DNA of 64,000 nucleotides, taken from assembly GCA_910577465.1 (NCBI GenBank), contig CAJTMM010000014.1, positions 275 to 64,274 of the forward strand, written 5' to 3'. This document shows positions 44,694-53,298 of the stretch, piece after piece. The position numbers and the translations under genes were made by a program. The first letter of the stretch is position 1. Each line of letters starts with the position of its first letter. A model generated the notes under the pieces. The model worked only from the letters and a program-made list of their open reading frames with translations. It was not told where the DNA came from and did no database searches. Origin of the DNA: an uncultured Muribaculaceae bacterium (lineage in GTDB: Bacteria > Bacteroidota > Bacteroidia > Bacteroidales > Muribaculaceae).

Positions 44694-45245
44694 ATGCTAA
44701 TTGCTTCTCAGAAACGCAGAGAGAATATTGCCGAATACCTATTGTATATGTGGCAAATAGAGGATATCATACGTGCCAACGGTTTGGATATTGATAAAAT
44801 AAAGGAAAATGTCATTGACCGTTATCCTGAGCTTGATGATAATCAGCGGAAGGAAATGACCGAATGGTACGAATCGCTTATAGATATGATGCGACGTGAA
44901 GGTGTTGAACAGAAAGGACACCTCCAGATTAACAAAAATATAATCATCGCTTTGGTTTCGCTGCATCAAGCCTTGTTGAAGGATCCTAAGTTTGCCGATT
45001 ATTCGGCGGAATTCTATCGCACTCTACCTTATATAGTAGAGCTTAGAGCAAAGGCAGGTAATGAGAAATCCGGAGAGATTGAAACCTGTTTCAATGCGCT
45101 TTACGGAATGCTGATGATGCGGCTTCAGCAAAAGGAGATTTCTCCCGAGACACTCAATGCTATAAAACAGATATCACATTTCATAGCGGTTCTTGCACAT
45201 GATTTCAAACTTGATGAGGAGGATAAACTTTTCAAACAAGAATAA
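44694..45245 (+). CDS. DUF4924 family protein
   Basis: A 183-residue, helical, acidic cytoplasmic protein starting MLIASQKRRENIAEYLLYMWQ. The N-terminus and YPELDDNQRKEMTEWYE fit the Bacteroidota DUF4924 family, whose function is unknown. It is alone on the forward strand, divergent from the men operon and convergent with sodB. Confidence 0.82.
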   Translation: MLIASQKRRENIAEYLLYMWQIEDIIRANGLDIDKIKENVIDRYPELDDNQRKEMTEWYESLIDMMRREGVEQKGHLQINKNIIIALVSLHQALLKDPKFADYSAEFYRTLPYIVELRAKAGNEKSGEIETCFNALYGMLMMRLQQKEISPETLNAIKQISHFIAVLAHDFKLDEEDKLFKQE

Positions 45246-45280
45246 TGCGGTACTTAGTCTGACCGTTATTGATTTGACAT

Positions 45281-45313
45281 AAAAAAGCGGGGTGCTCTCA
45301 CGAGTACCCCGCT
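45281..45313 (-). terminator. Intrinsic terminator after superoxide dismutase
   Basis: On the reverse strand, AGCGGGGT pairs with ACCCCGCT (8 bp), followed by TTTTTT. It lies 73 bp past the sodB stop and 36 bp past the convergent DUF4924 stop. Confidence 0.7.
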
Positions 45314-45385
45314 CTCCATTCATCACATTATGCTTATTAGTGCTATAATTGGTCTTGTCTATTAGAACAAGGCCAATATCTTTAA

Positions 45386-45982
45386 TCATTCATTGGCGCC
45401 ATAACGTTCTGCCACGACATCCCAATCTACTATATCCCAAAGCTTATTTAAAGCATCAGCTCTGCGATTTTGGTAGTCGAGATAGTAGGCATGTTCCCAG
45501 ACATCAAATGTCAGCAACGGTGTCAGACCATCGGTCAACGGATTGCCTGCATTTGGCTTTTGGGTTATGACTAATTTACCGTCCTGGTCACACGACAGCC
45601 AAACCCAACCGCTGCCGAATAATTTTACGCCGGCATCCACAAACTCTTTTTTGAAGTTCTCAAAAGACCCGAATTGTTCATCAATAGCCTTACGTAATGC
45701 ACCATCCGGTTCTCCACCGCCCTCGGGTGAGAACGTGAAGAAATAAAAGATATGGTTCCACGCCTGAGATGCGTTGTTGAACAACGGACCTTCTGATGAG
45801 CGGATTATATCCTCAAGTTCCATATCGGCATAGTCGGTGCCTTCGATAAGCTTATTCAAATTATCAATATAGGCCTTTTCGTGCTTCCCGTAATGAAAAT
45901 CTACGGTTTCCTGTGAGATTGCGGGAGCCAGAGCGTCCGGTGCGTATGGTAATCGGGGTTGTGTGTAAGTGGTAGTTTTCAT
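45386..45982 (-). CDS. sodB: Superoxide dismutase, Fe/Mn family
   Basis: A 198-residue SOD converting superoxide to peroxide and oxygen. Metal ligands are in ISQETVDFHYGKHEKAY (first His), NNASQAWNHIFYF (second His), and DVWEHAYYLDYQN (Asp and third His). The FeSOD-like HHY region is FHYGKHEKAY. Bacteroidota enzymes of this type often work with Fe or Mn, so the metal is not certain. It probably protects this anaerobe from oxygen. Confidence 0.95.
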   Translation of the reverse strand: MKTTTYTQPRLPYAPDALAPAISQETVDFHYGKHEKAYIDNLNKLIEGTDYADMELEDIIRSSEGPLFNNASQAWNHIFYFFTFSPEGGGEPDGALRKAIDEQFGSFENFKKEFVDAGVKLFGSGWVWLSCDQDGKLVITQKPNAGNPLTDGLTPLLTFDVWEHAYYLDYQNRRADALNKLWDIVDWDVVAERYGANE

Positions 45983-46015
45983 ATCTCAAAAAAACTTGAA
46001 TTTGGTTACATAAAA

Positions 46016-46058
46016 GAAACACCGTGAACATGCATTTGTTCACGGTGCCTTGTTTTTT
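46016..46058 (-). terminator. Hairpin terminator after the alpha/beta hydrolase (possibly two-way)
   Basis: ACCGTGAACA (46021-46030) pairs with TGTTCACGGT (46037-46046). T-rich tracts occur on both sides: TTGTTTTTTAA to the right and, on the reverse strand, GTTTCTTTT to the left. It lies 40 bp past the hydrolase stop at 46086. Confidence 0.65.
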
Positions 46059-46085
46059 AACATGTATAATTTACCCTGACCATAT

Positions 46086-47087
46086 TCAAACCTTGTTTTT
46101 CAGGAGCCATTTAAAGATATACGTATATAATGGAGTCCTTACGTTTTGGGATGAGAGCATAAGGTCATGTATACCTCCTGGCACCTTCAAAAATGTAATG
46201 TCGGGACCCAGCATACGTCCATATTTTTTGATATCGGATACGTCCAGTACTACATCGGCATGGTTGGCATCCGGAATCCAGTTATCGGTATTGAGACTAT
46301 GTGCTGAATACATTAAAAGTATAGGTACATGTATCGCGTCCTTATGCTTACGTAAGTCATGTTGCGCCATATTTATTGCGCGTATCCATCCTGTATTGAC
46401 TTTTGGCGACAGGCGTTGTTTCCAATCCGTATTATAATTCCATTCGCCATGTTCTCCCCTTAATAAACTTTCGCTATATGCTGTGCCACTACCGCTTGAA
46501 ATAGGGATATCGGGGAAAATCTTACCTAATGCACTTACTGCATTTACTAAACATTCCAATTTGCCGAGATTCCAATCAAGAAACGGACTGTTCAATATCA
46601 ATGCACATACTGGCGCTTGAGGAGTAAGTGCCATGTAATAGGATGCTACCAGGCCTCCGGTAGAATGCCCCATAAGTACAATGGTATCGCATCCGGCATG
46701 GCGCATTGCTACCAATGCGGAATCCACATCCGGAAAATATTCTTTTAGATTACGTATCTCAAAATGTTTTTGTCCAGGCATCAACGAACGGCCGTATTTG
46801 CGTAGATCCACAGCATAAAAATTATAGGCGTGAGCAGCAAATTTTTCCGCCATTTCCTTCTGAAAAAAGTAATCATTGAAGCCATGGATATAGAGAACAC
46901 CTTTTTTAGAGGGTACCGGTGATTGATGACGAACAATGGTGCATCTTACATCTCCACTGTAATCTTGCCCTTGGTCTACGTAACGCATCTCAAATCCATT
47001 ACCAAGTATATCGGGCATCCAAGATTGCGCCGACACGGAAAGTGTCAGCGCAATATATACTGTAATTAATATGTTTAAGCGTTTCAT
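46086..47087 (-). CDS. Secreted alpha/beta hydrolase (lysophospholipase/S33-like)
   Basis: A 333-residue exported hydrolase. Start at 47087 (MKRLNILIT) gives a signal peptide ending near VSAQ. The fold shows VLYIHGFNDYFFQKEMAEKF (oxyanion region), AVDLRKYGRS, and the nucleophile elbow GHSTGG. An Asp in IPDANHADVV and a His in GGIHDLML complete a plausible triad. It resembles the monoglyceride lipase/lysophospholipase group; the substrate is unknown. It follows the DUF4136 gene by 31 bp. Confidence 0.85.
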   Translation of the reverse strand: MKRLNILITVYIALTLSVSAQSWMPDILGNGFEMRYVDQGQDYSGDVRCTIVRHQSPVPSKKGVLYIHGFNDYFFQKEMAEKFAAHAYNFYAVDLRKYGRSLMPGQKHFEIRNLKEYFPDVDSALVAMRHAGCDTIVLMGHSTGGLVASYYMALTPQAPVCALILNSPFLDWNLGKLECLVNAVSALGKIFPDIPISSGSGTAYSESLLRGEHGEWNYNTDWKQRLSPKVNTGWIRAINMAQHDLRKHKDAIHVPILLMYSAHSLNTDNWIPDANHADVVLDVSDIKKYGRMLGPDITFLKVPGGIHDLMLSSQNVRTPLYTYIFKWLLKNKV

Positions 47088-47118
47088 GCCATTTATCAAC
47101 GCTGATTAAGCTTTAATA

Positions 47119-47736
47119 TTATTTATCGGAGCGATATTGAGGTAATAATGGTACCGGGAATTTTGAGAATAACTTATTGACAGCTTCAGCAATTCCTTCC
47201 AGATTCCTGAATTGACCTTGGCTACCATTTATTATTGTGGCAACCGACGCCGAGAATACGGGTATCTTATCCACTATATTTATCATATCCATGGTCAGTA
47301 CCCCTTCCTTGTATATCCCGGTTATGACCTGTGCATTCTGATAGTAACTTGGCCAATAATATTGACGGGGATACATGAAGAATGGTGAATATGCCGGTAC
47401 GGGATAAGGTCCATAGTATGGATAGTAGTTCGGTGGGAGTACCGGTTCAGTCTGGAGTTCTTTGTGCACCGCCACTCCGATATTTATCAGTAGTGGCGAT
47501 GTGGGATTTTCAACAAATCCCCTATCCACCATTTGTTCGCGTATTGCAGCTGCAATATTATAATATGTTACCATTTGCATTCCGGGGGGCATCTTCCCGT
47601 CATCAGGCGTGATTATACGGAACGTTTTGTACGACGCAATGTCGGCATTGTTATATACTTCGCTGTTAACGAGCGCATATGGGCTGCATCCTGCGAGCAT
47701 AAGCAGCATCCCGAGTAGTCCAAACATCTTTTTCAT
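47119..47736 (-). CDS. DUF4136 domain lipoprotein
   Basis: A 205-residue lipoprotein (lipobox LAGC, Cys 17). The family landmarks are YKTFRIITPDD near residue 36 and IREQMVDRGF after about 70. A Tyr/Pro-rich middle (PNYYPYYGPYPVPAY and on) separates two beta blocks. The domain occurs in many Bacteroidota outer-membrane lipoproteins of unknown role. It is paired with the downstream hydrolase, gap 31 bp. Confidence 0.82.
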   Translation of the reverse strand: MKKMFGLLGMLLMLAGCSPYALVNSEVYNNADIASYKTFRIITPDDGKMPPGMQMVTYYNIAAAIREQMVDRGFVENPTSPLLINIGVAVHKELQTEPVLPPNYYPYYGPYPVPAYSPFFMYPRQYYWPSYYQNAQVITGIYKEGVLTMDMINIVDKIPVFSASVATIINGSQGQFRNLEGIAEAVNKLFSKFPVPLLPQYRSDK

Positions 47737-47812
47737 AAGGAGACTTTCTTATTTTGATAGTTAAACATTTATTTTAAAAACATACGTGAGTTAAGAAAAG
47801 TTTCTTAAAAAA

Positions 47813-47844
47813 TTTGTGTGTCATGCTATTATGACATATCTTTG
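47813..47844 (+). promoter_or_regulatory. Promoter with spacer-filling palindrome for the agmatine operon
   Basis: TTTG at 47813-47816 and TATCTTTG at 47837-47844 (20-nt spacer). The spacer is almost wholly an inverted repeat: TGTCAT (47819-47824), six bases, ATGACA (47831-47836), ending directly at the -7 box. This looks like an operator for a dimeric regulator. The predicted leader is about 44 nt. Confidence 0.65.
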
Positions 47845-47894
47845 AATGTTAAATATCAAATACCCTTGAATTAAGATATCGCACAGAAAAAGAC

Positions 47895-48128
47895 ATGGAC
47901 GATATAACCCAAGTATTCAACAACTATATTGCACAATATGGAAGCGTGGACATCGCTGAATCTGAATTCAAGAAAAGCATGCACGAGGACCATGAACTGC
48001 GCCAATGTTACAGAGAATGGTGCGCCAATGTAGGCAGTACAGAGAAAAACGGTTTTTTTGACTATTGTGAGGAGTATCTCGACTCACAAAATGATGTTTG
48101 GAATACATTGAACGATTTCGATGAATAA
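47895..48128 (+). CDS. Small acidic protein of unknown function, first gene of the agmatine operon
   Basis: A 77-residue acidic, probably helical protein (MDDITQVFNNYIAQYG..., EEYLDSQNDVWNTLNDF). It has no signal or membrane segment and two central Cys residues. It overlaps aguA by 8 bp and sits directly behind a clear promoter, so it is likely real. I do not recognise the family; a link to polyamine synthesis is suggested only by position. Confidence 0.7.
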   Translation: MDDITQVFNNYIAQYGSVDIAESEFKKSMHEDHELRQCYREWCANVGSTEKNGFFDYCEEYLDSQNDVWNTLNDFDE

Positions 48129-49158
48129 TATGGATGGAATTTACCGCCTGCCGGCAGAATGGGAGAGCGATGGTGCCATACTTTTGTCATGGCCGCATGC
48201 CGATACGGATTGGGCATATATGTTGGATGATGCCATCCGATGCTTTATTAAGATTGCCGAAGCTATAGTACCCTATCAGAAAGTGATAGTTGTGGCGCCT
48301 GATATAGATATCCCACGGTCGCAGCTTGCGCATTTGCCATCAGACCGTGTATTTTTCGTGTCTGTTGATACCAATGACACATGGGCTCGTGACTTTGGTC
48401 CGATTACATTGACTGATGGCAATACATATAAGGTATGCGATTTCCGGTTCAACGGGTGGGGACTTAAATTCCCGGCATGTTACGACAACTTGGTTACACA
48501 AGCTTTGTGTTCCCGTAAGTTGATACTCCAGCCACCGTGCAACTGTCAGGATTTTGTGTTGGAAGGCGGAGGTATTGAAAGTGATGGTATGGGAACCATT
48601 ATGACTACTGCCTATTGTCAGCTTTCACCTAATCGAAATGCTGCCCTGACAAAAGAACAGATACAGTCGTATCTGAAAGAGCGGTTTAATGCACGACAGA
48701 TTTTATGGCTTGAACACGGAGCGCTTGCCGGTGATGATACCGATAGTCATATCGATACGCTGGCTCGATTTGCGCCTCATGATACAATAATTTATGTGGG
48801 ATGCGATGATTCTGAGGACGAGCATTACCAAGAATTACAAGCAATGAAGAGGGAACTTATGGATATGCGTACTCTTGATGGTATGCCGTTCAATCTTATA
48901 GAACTACCTCTCCCCGACCCTATTTATGATGAGAATGGGAATAGGCTGCCTGCTACGTATGCCAATTTCCTTGCTACCCCAAATGCTGTGATTATGCCTG
49001 TTTACGGTCAGCCCATGAAGGACCGATTGGCGGAACAGATAGTACAAATAGCATTCAATACTCCGGTGATAACAGTCGATTGCAATGCATTGATTCGTCA
49101 ACATGGTTCCTTGCATTGCGTGACCATGCAATTGCCGCAACAGATATTATCGATATGA
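48121..49158 (+). CDS. aguA: Agmatine deiminase (peptidyl-arginine deiminase family)
   Basis: A 345-residue enzyme hydrolysing agmatine to N-carbamoylputrescine. The pentein fold shows LSWPHADTDWAYML near the start, DTNDTWARDFGPI (substrate Asp residues), EGGGIESDGMGT, LEHGALAGDDTDSHIDTLARF (catalytic His/Asp) and the nucleophile Cys in GSLHCVTMQLPQ. Length is close to the family norm. It overlaps aguB by 4 bp (ATGA). Together the two convert agmatine to putrescine. Confidence 0.95.
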   Translation: MNNMDGIYRLPAEWESDGAILLSWPHADTDWAYMLDDAIRCFIKIAEAIVPYQKVIVVAPDIDIPRSQLAHLPSDRVFFVSVDTNDTWARDFGPITLTDGNTYKVCDFRFNGWGLKFPACYDNLVTQALCSRKLILQPPCNCQDFVLEGGGIESDGMGTIMTTAYCQLSPNRNAALTKEQIQSYLKERFNARQILWLEHGALAGDDTDSHIDTLARFAPHDTIIYVGCDDSEDEHYQELQAMKRELMDMRTLDGMPFNLIELPLPDPIYDENGNRLPATYANFLATPNAVIMPVYGQPMKDRLAEQIVQIAFNTPVITVDCNALIRQHGSLHCVTMQLPQQILSI

Positions 49159-50042
49159 AAACATTGAAAGTAGGAATCCTTCAACTCTCCAAGACGTCTG
49201 ATATAAATGCCAACCGCATACGTCTTGCAGATAAGATTAGAGAACTTGTCAAGACACAATCTCCTCAACTCATAGTAAACCAAGAGTTGCATGATTCATT
49301 ATATTTTTGTCAAACTGAAGCAACAGACAATTGCAATCTTGCCGTAACAATACCTTCGGATGCCACCGACTTTTATTCTCAGTTGGCAAAAGAAACGGGG
49401 ACTGTGATTGTAACCTCCTTATTTGAACGTCGTGCTCCCGGTTTGTACCATAATACGGCTGTGGTATTTGAGCGAGATGGCTCGATAGCCGGCATGTACC
49501 GTAAGATGCATATTCCGGATGACCCCGCATATTACGAGAAATTTTATTTTACCCCCGGCGATATCGGCTTTGAGCCAATCAATACTTCTGTAGGTAAGTT
49601 GGGCGTGTTGGTATGCTGGGACCAATGGTATCCGGAGGCAGCGCGGCTTATGGCGCTTAAGGGGGCTGAAGTATTGATATACCCTACGGCGATAGGTTGG
49701 GAATCTACAGATTCCGATGATGAGAAAATGCGTCAGCTTGATGCTTGGATGACTGTGCAACGAGGACATGCTGTAGCCAATGGATTGCCCGTAATAACAG
49801 TTAATAGAGTTGGTCACGAACCCGATCCCTCCGGCAATACAAACGGTATAACTTTCTGGGGTAATAGCTTTGTGGCTGGTCCCCAAGGAGAGTTGTTATA
49901 TCATGCTTCTTGTGATGATGAGGAAACTGCGGCAATAGAAATAGATATGTTGCGTTCGGAACATGTTCGACGTTGGTGGCCGTTCTTGCGCGACCGTCGC
50001 ATTGATGCATATTCAGGTATAACCAAGCGGTTCCTGGATTGA
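49155..50042 (+). CDS. aguB: N-carbamoylputrescine amidase
   Basis: A 295-residue nitrilase-family enzyme converting N-carbamoylputrescine to putrescine, CO2 and ammonia. Triad: Glu in VNQELHDSLYF, Lys in YRKMHIPDDP, Cys in LVCWDQWYPEAARLMALKGAE. The segment PTAIGWES is typical of this subgroup. The start at 49155 overlaps the aguA stop; a longer reading from 49080 would run into aguA. Confidence 0.95.
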   Translation: MKTLKVGILQLSKTSDINANRIRLADKIRELVKTQSPQLIVNQELHDSLYFCQTEATDNCNLAVTIPSDATDFYSQLAKETGTVIVTSLFERRAPGLYHNTAVVFERDGSIAGMYRKMHIPDDPAYYEKFYFTPGDIGFEPINTSVGKLGVLVCWDQWYPEAARLMALKGAEVLIYPTAIGWESTDSDDEKMRQLDAWMTVQRGHAVANGLPVITVNRVGHEPDPSGNTNGITFWGNSFVAGPQGELLYHASCDDEETAAIEIDMLRSEHVRRWWPFLRDRRIDAYSGITKRFLD

Positions 50043-50051
50043 CAATATCTA

Positions 50052-51200
50052 TTATCCGAAATAACTTGCCGGTAAACTCCGGCAATTGTATTGCGAAGCC
50101 ATAATCTCACCGTAGGCACCGGCACTTCTAAGTGCAATCAGGTCGCCGCGGTGAGTTTCTTTTAGTTTTTCGTCGACACCGAAACAGTCTGATGATTCGC
50201 ATATCGGCCCTACTACATCGTAGGTTTCAATATTATCAGATTCTGATGTGATGTTTTCAATTTTGTGATGCGCCTGATACAATGCCGGTCGAATCAAATC
50301 AGTGAAACCTCCGTCAACAATGACAAATCGCTTGGATAATCCATTCTTGACATAGAGCACTTTTGTTATTAATGAGCCGCATTGTGCCACTATGGAACGT
50401 CCGAGTTCAAAGTGTACCTCTTGTCCGGGTCTCACTTTCAGATATTTCTTGAATACATCAAAATATGCATTAAAATCCGGTATGGGATTTTCGTCAGGAG
50501 AATCATAATCTATGCCCAAGCCACCGCCTACATTGATGCTCTCGAACTCTATTCCTTGAGCTTCATATTCATTGATAAGGTCATTAATCCTTTCACATAA
50601 TATTTTATACGGTTCCAGGTCCGTTATCTGGGAGCCGATATGAAAGTGTAACCCTTTGAAATGTATATACGGTGATTCGACACAACGCTTAATCAGTGGA
50701 GCCAATAATGCCATGTCAATACCGAATTTATTTTCTGTCAACCCGGTGGTAATGTAATGATGCGTGTGTGCGTCGATATTGGGGTTTACCCTTAGTGCCA
50801 CAACGGCACATTTGGATTCTCGCTTGGCAATTTCTTCTATGACTTCAAGTTCGGCTTCCGATTCCACGTTAAAGCATCCTATTCCTTCACGCAATGCATA
50901 TTCAATTTCTTCATCGCTTTTGCCTACACCGGCAAATACAATGTTTTCCGCTTTAAATCCGGCTTCTAAAGCCGCCTTAATCTCTCCGCCACTTACTGTA
51001 TCGGCTCCAAATCCGGCAGAAAGTATTTCGCGGAGTATTACAGGATTTACATTTGCTTTTACTGCATAATGAACTCTGAATGCAGGGGCATCTGCTGCTT
51101 TATTGACAGATGCCAATGTCGCTTGCAAAAGGTTTATGTCGTAGTAATAAAACGGTGTCCGGATATCACGGAACCGCTCAATCGGGAACTGAGTGACCAT
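50052..51200 (-). CDS. lysA: Diaminopimelate decarboxylase
   Basis: A 382-residue PLP enzyme (fold III) for the last step to lysine. The PLP Lys is in HYAVKANVNP near residue 47; VSGGEIKAAL, GLHFHIGSQI, NVGGGLGIDY and the CESSDCFGVDE catalytic Cys region are diagnostic. It lies 19 bp after lysC on the same strand, forming a two-gene lysine branch. It converges with aguB (9-bp gap). Confidence 0.95.
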   Translation of the reverse strand: MVTQFPIERFRDIRTPFYYYDINLLQATLASVNKAADAPAFRVHYAVKANVNPVILREILSAGFGADTVSGGEIKAALEAGFKAENIVFAGVGKSDEEIEYALREGIGCFNVESEAELEVIEEIAKRESKCAVVALRVNPNIDAHTHHYITTGLTENKFGIDMALLAPLIKRCVESPYIHFKGLHFHIGSQITDLEPYKILCERINDLINEYEAQGIEFESINVGGGLGIDYDSPDENPIPDFNAYFDVFKKYLKVRPGQEVHFELGRSIVAQCGSLITKVLYVKNGLSKRFVIVDGGFTDLIRPALYQAHHKIENITSESDNIETYDVVGPICESSDCFGVDEKLKETHRGDLIALRSAGAYGEIMASQYNCRSLPASYFG

Positions 51201-51219
51201 AGTGGATGGCTTTTTAGAA

Positions 51220-52539
51220 TTATTTATTCTTAAACAAACGGTCGCTCAACAAGTTCAAAGCACGTACCTTATCGGATTTGCGAACCAACAGGGATATGTT
51301 GTAGTTGCTTCCGCCGTATGAAATCATGCGTACAGGAATCTCTTTCAATGCATTGACCACTTCAGCTTCAAATCCTCGGTTCTGCCATTCCAGGTCCCCT
51401 ACCACGCATATAATCACCATATCCTTATCGACGGTGACGGTGCCGAACTTTTTCAGGTCGTCAAGTATCGCCGGTAGGTTTCTTTCATTGTCTATCGTTA
51501 CAGAGACACCGACCTCCGATGTCACAATCATATCTATGGATGTGCGGTGTGTCTCAAAGATTTCAAACACTTTTCTCAAGAAGCCGTATGCCAATAGCAT
51601 TCTGCCGCTCTTAATCTTTATAGCTGTGATATTGTCTTTCGCTGCCACAGCTTTAATTGTATGCGTAGCGGGTGCGTTATAGATAAGCGTTCCCTTTGCT
51701 TCGGGACACATGGTATTGAGCAAACGCACGGGGATATTATTCAACTTAGCCGGCAATACGCATGTGGGATGCAGTATCTTTGCGCCGAAATACGCGAGCT
51801 CGGCTGCTTCTTCAAAGTGGAGCTGTTCCACCGGTGTCGTTCCTTCCACGAAGCGTGGGTCATTATTGTGCATTCCGTCAATGTCGGTCCATATTTCTAT
51901 CTCTTCGGCATTGATGGCAGCACCAATCAGTGATGCGGTATAGTCACTTCCACCACGTTGCAAATTATCTATTTCGCCATACGCATTCTTGCATACGAAT
52001 CCTTGCGTGATATATAAATCGGCATCTGGATTATCCTCCAGTAAAGATAGAAGCTTGGTGCGGATATATTCAGAGTCCGGTTCTGAATTCTTATCAGTGC
52101 GCATGAAGTCCAACGCCGGGAGCATTACTGCATTTACATTTTGCTGCAAAAGATATAGTTGCATCAATGCTGTCGACATCATCTCCCCCCGGGCCAATAT
52201 CTCCTTTTCATCAAACACTGTAAAGACAGGCTTGTTGTAGGCGCGGATAAAATCCATATTGGCACTTATTGCATCCAGTGCCTGTCGCTTGTACTGTTCG
52301 TCGGAAAACAGATTGTCTATGGTTTCCTTATATTTGTTCTCAAGGGCATTTACTGTCTCTTTAGCTCCTGCCGGATTATTCTTATATAGATAATCCGATA
52401 TCTCCACAAGTGTATTTGTGGTGCCGGACATGGCACTGAGCACAACAATGTTTTTGCCTCGTGATGTGATGAGCTTTGCTACATCCTTAATTCTTTGGGC
52501 AGAACCTACGGAAGTGCCCCCGAATTTCATTACTTTCAT
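51220..52539 (-). CDS. lysC: Aspartate kinase (monofunctional, lysine-sensitive type)
   Basis: A 439-residue kinase phosphorylating aspartate. Start at 52539 (MKVMKFGGTSV) gives the conserved N-terminus; a longer in-frame start at 52608 would precede the promoter. It has LQRGGSDYTASLIGAA, WTDIDGMHNNDPR and two C-terminal ACT domains (about 300-435). Pairing with lysA suggests it supplies the lysine/DAP branch, while thrA at 25.8 kb serves threonine. Confidence 0.94.
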   Translation of the reverse strand: MKVMKFGGTSVGSAQRIKDVAKLITSRGKNIVVLSAMSGTTNTLVEISDYLYKNNPAGAKETVNALENKYKETIDNLFSDEQYKRQALDAISANMDFIRAYNKPVFTVFDEKEILARGEMMSTALMQLYLLQQNVNAVMLPALDFMRTDKNSEPDSEYIRTKLLSLLEDNPDADLYITQGFVCKNAYGEIDNLQRGGSDYTASLIGAAINAEEIEIWTDIDGMHNNDPRFVEGTTPVEQLHFEEAAELAYFGAKILHPTCVLPAKLNNIPVRLLNTMCPEAKGTLIYNAPATHTIKAVAAKDNITAIKIKSGRMLLAYGFLRKVFEIFETHRTSIDMIVTSEVGVSVTIDNERNLPAILDDLKKFGTVTVDKDMVIICVVGDLEWQNRGFEAEVVNALKEIPVRMISYGGSNYNISLLVRKSDKVRALNLLSDRLFKNK

Positions 52540-52569
52540 GCTTGGAAACCTAATATTGAATATTTGGCG

Positions 52570-52577
52570 CAAAAATA
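52570..52577 (-). promoter_or_regulatory. -7 element (TATTTTTG) for lysC-lysA
   Basis: The reverse strand reads TATTTTTG, 31 bp before the ATG at 52539. A TTG occurs at somewhat long spacing. Confidence 0.55.
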
Positions 52578-52612
52578 CAAAAAATAATTCAATTACATCA
52601 GCAATCAAATCA

Positions 52613-53287
52613 TTATTGCTCTATGAGATGCTTGTCTATGCATTGTAGTGTTCGTGCCGGGAATTGCTCCACAAACGCCATATTGTGCGTAGCGACAATT
52701 ACTGTGGTTCCGGCTGCGGCTATGGCCCGTAACCTGCGTATGATTTGTGTTCCTGTGGCGACATCCAGATTCCCCGTGGGCTCATCTGCCAATATAAGAC
52801 TGGGGCGGTTAAGCAATGCTCGAGCTATCACGATACGCTGTTGTTCTCCGCCTGACAGCTCGTATGGCATCTTATAACTCTTATTGGACATACCCACCTC
52901 TTTCAGGACCTGTTCTATACGTTCCTCAATGTCTACTTTATTTTTCCATCCGGTAGCATTCAACACAAACCGTAAGTTGTCATAAACCGAGCGGTCCGAA
53001 AGCAGGCGAAAATCCTGGAATACTATGCCTATCTGTCGGCGCAGATACGGAATATCCTTACGCTTCAACGCACACATATCATACCCTAATACATCTGCTT
53101 GTCCGGAAGCAATGGGTATCTCGGCATACATAGATTTCATAAGGCTGCTTTTGCCGCTTCCCACTTTTCCGGTGAGATACACGAATTCTCCATCCGAAAC
53201 GGTCAGGTTTACATGCTTCAACGCCACAATATCGTTGCGGTGAAGCTCCACATCCTTATATTCTACGATTATGCCCATAATAATCAA
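52613..53287 (-). CDS. ftsE: Cell-division ABC transporter ATP-binding protein FtsE
   Basis: A 224-residue ATPase that, with the membrane protein FtsX, activates cell-wall hydrolases at the septum. Walker A is GKVGSGKSSL, the signature LSGGEQQRIVIARALL, Walker B LILADEPTGNLD and the switch His in ATHNMAFVEQFP. The Q-loop IGIVFQDFRLL is typical of FtsE. ftsX is not adjacent, unlike in many proteobacteria. Alternative Met starts are within a few codons (53287 or 53278). It lies 11 bp after recQ. Confidence 0.88.
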   Translation of the reverse strand: MIIMGIIVEYKDVELHRNDIVALKHVNLTVSDGEFVYLTGKVGSGKSSLMKSMYAEIPIASGQADVLGYDMCALKRKDIPYLRRQIGIVFQDFRLLSDRSVYDNLRFVLNATGWKNKVDIEERIEQVLKEVGMSNKSYKMPYELSGGEQQRIVIARALLNRPSLILADEPTGNLDVATGTQIIRRLRAIAAAGTTVIVATHNMAFVEQFPARTLQCIDKHLIEQ

Positions 53288-53298
53288 GCATTAAGCTG

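Noticed and set aside
52613..53287. FtsE without neighbouring FtsX as a sign of gene loss
   Set aside because: ftsX is often elsewhere in Bacteroidota, so absence from the window says little.
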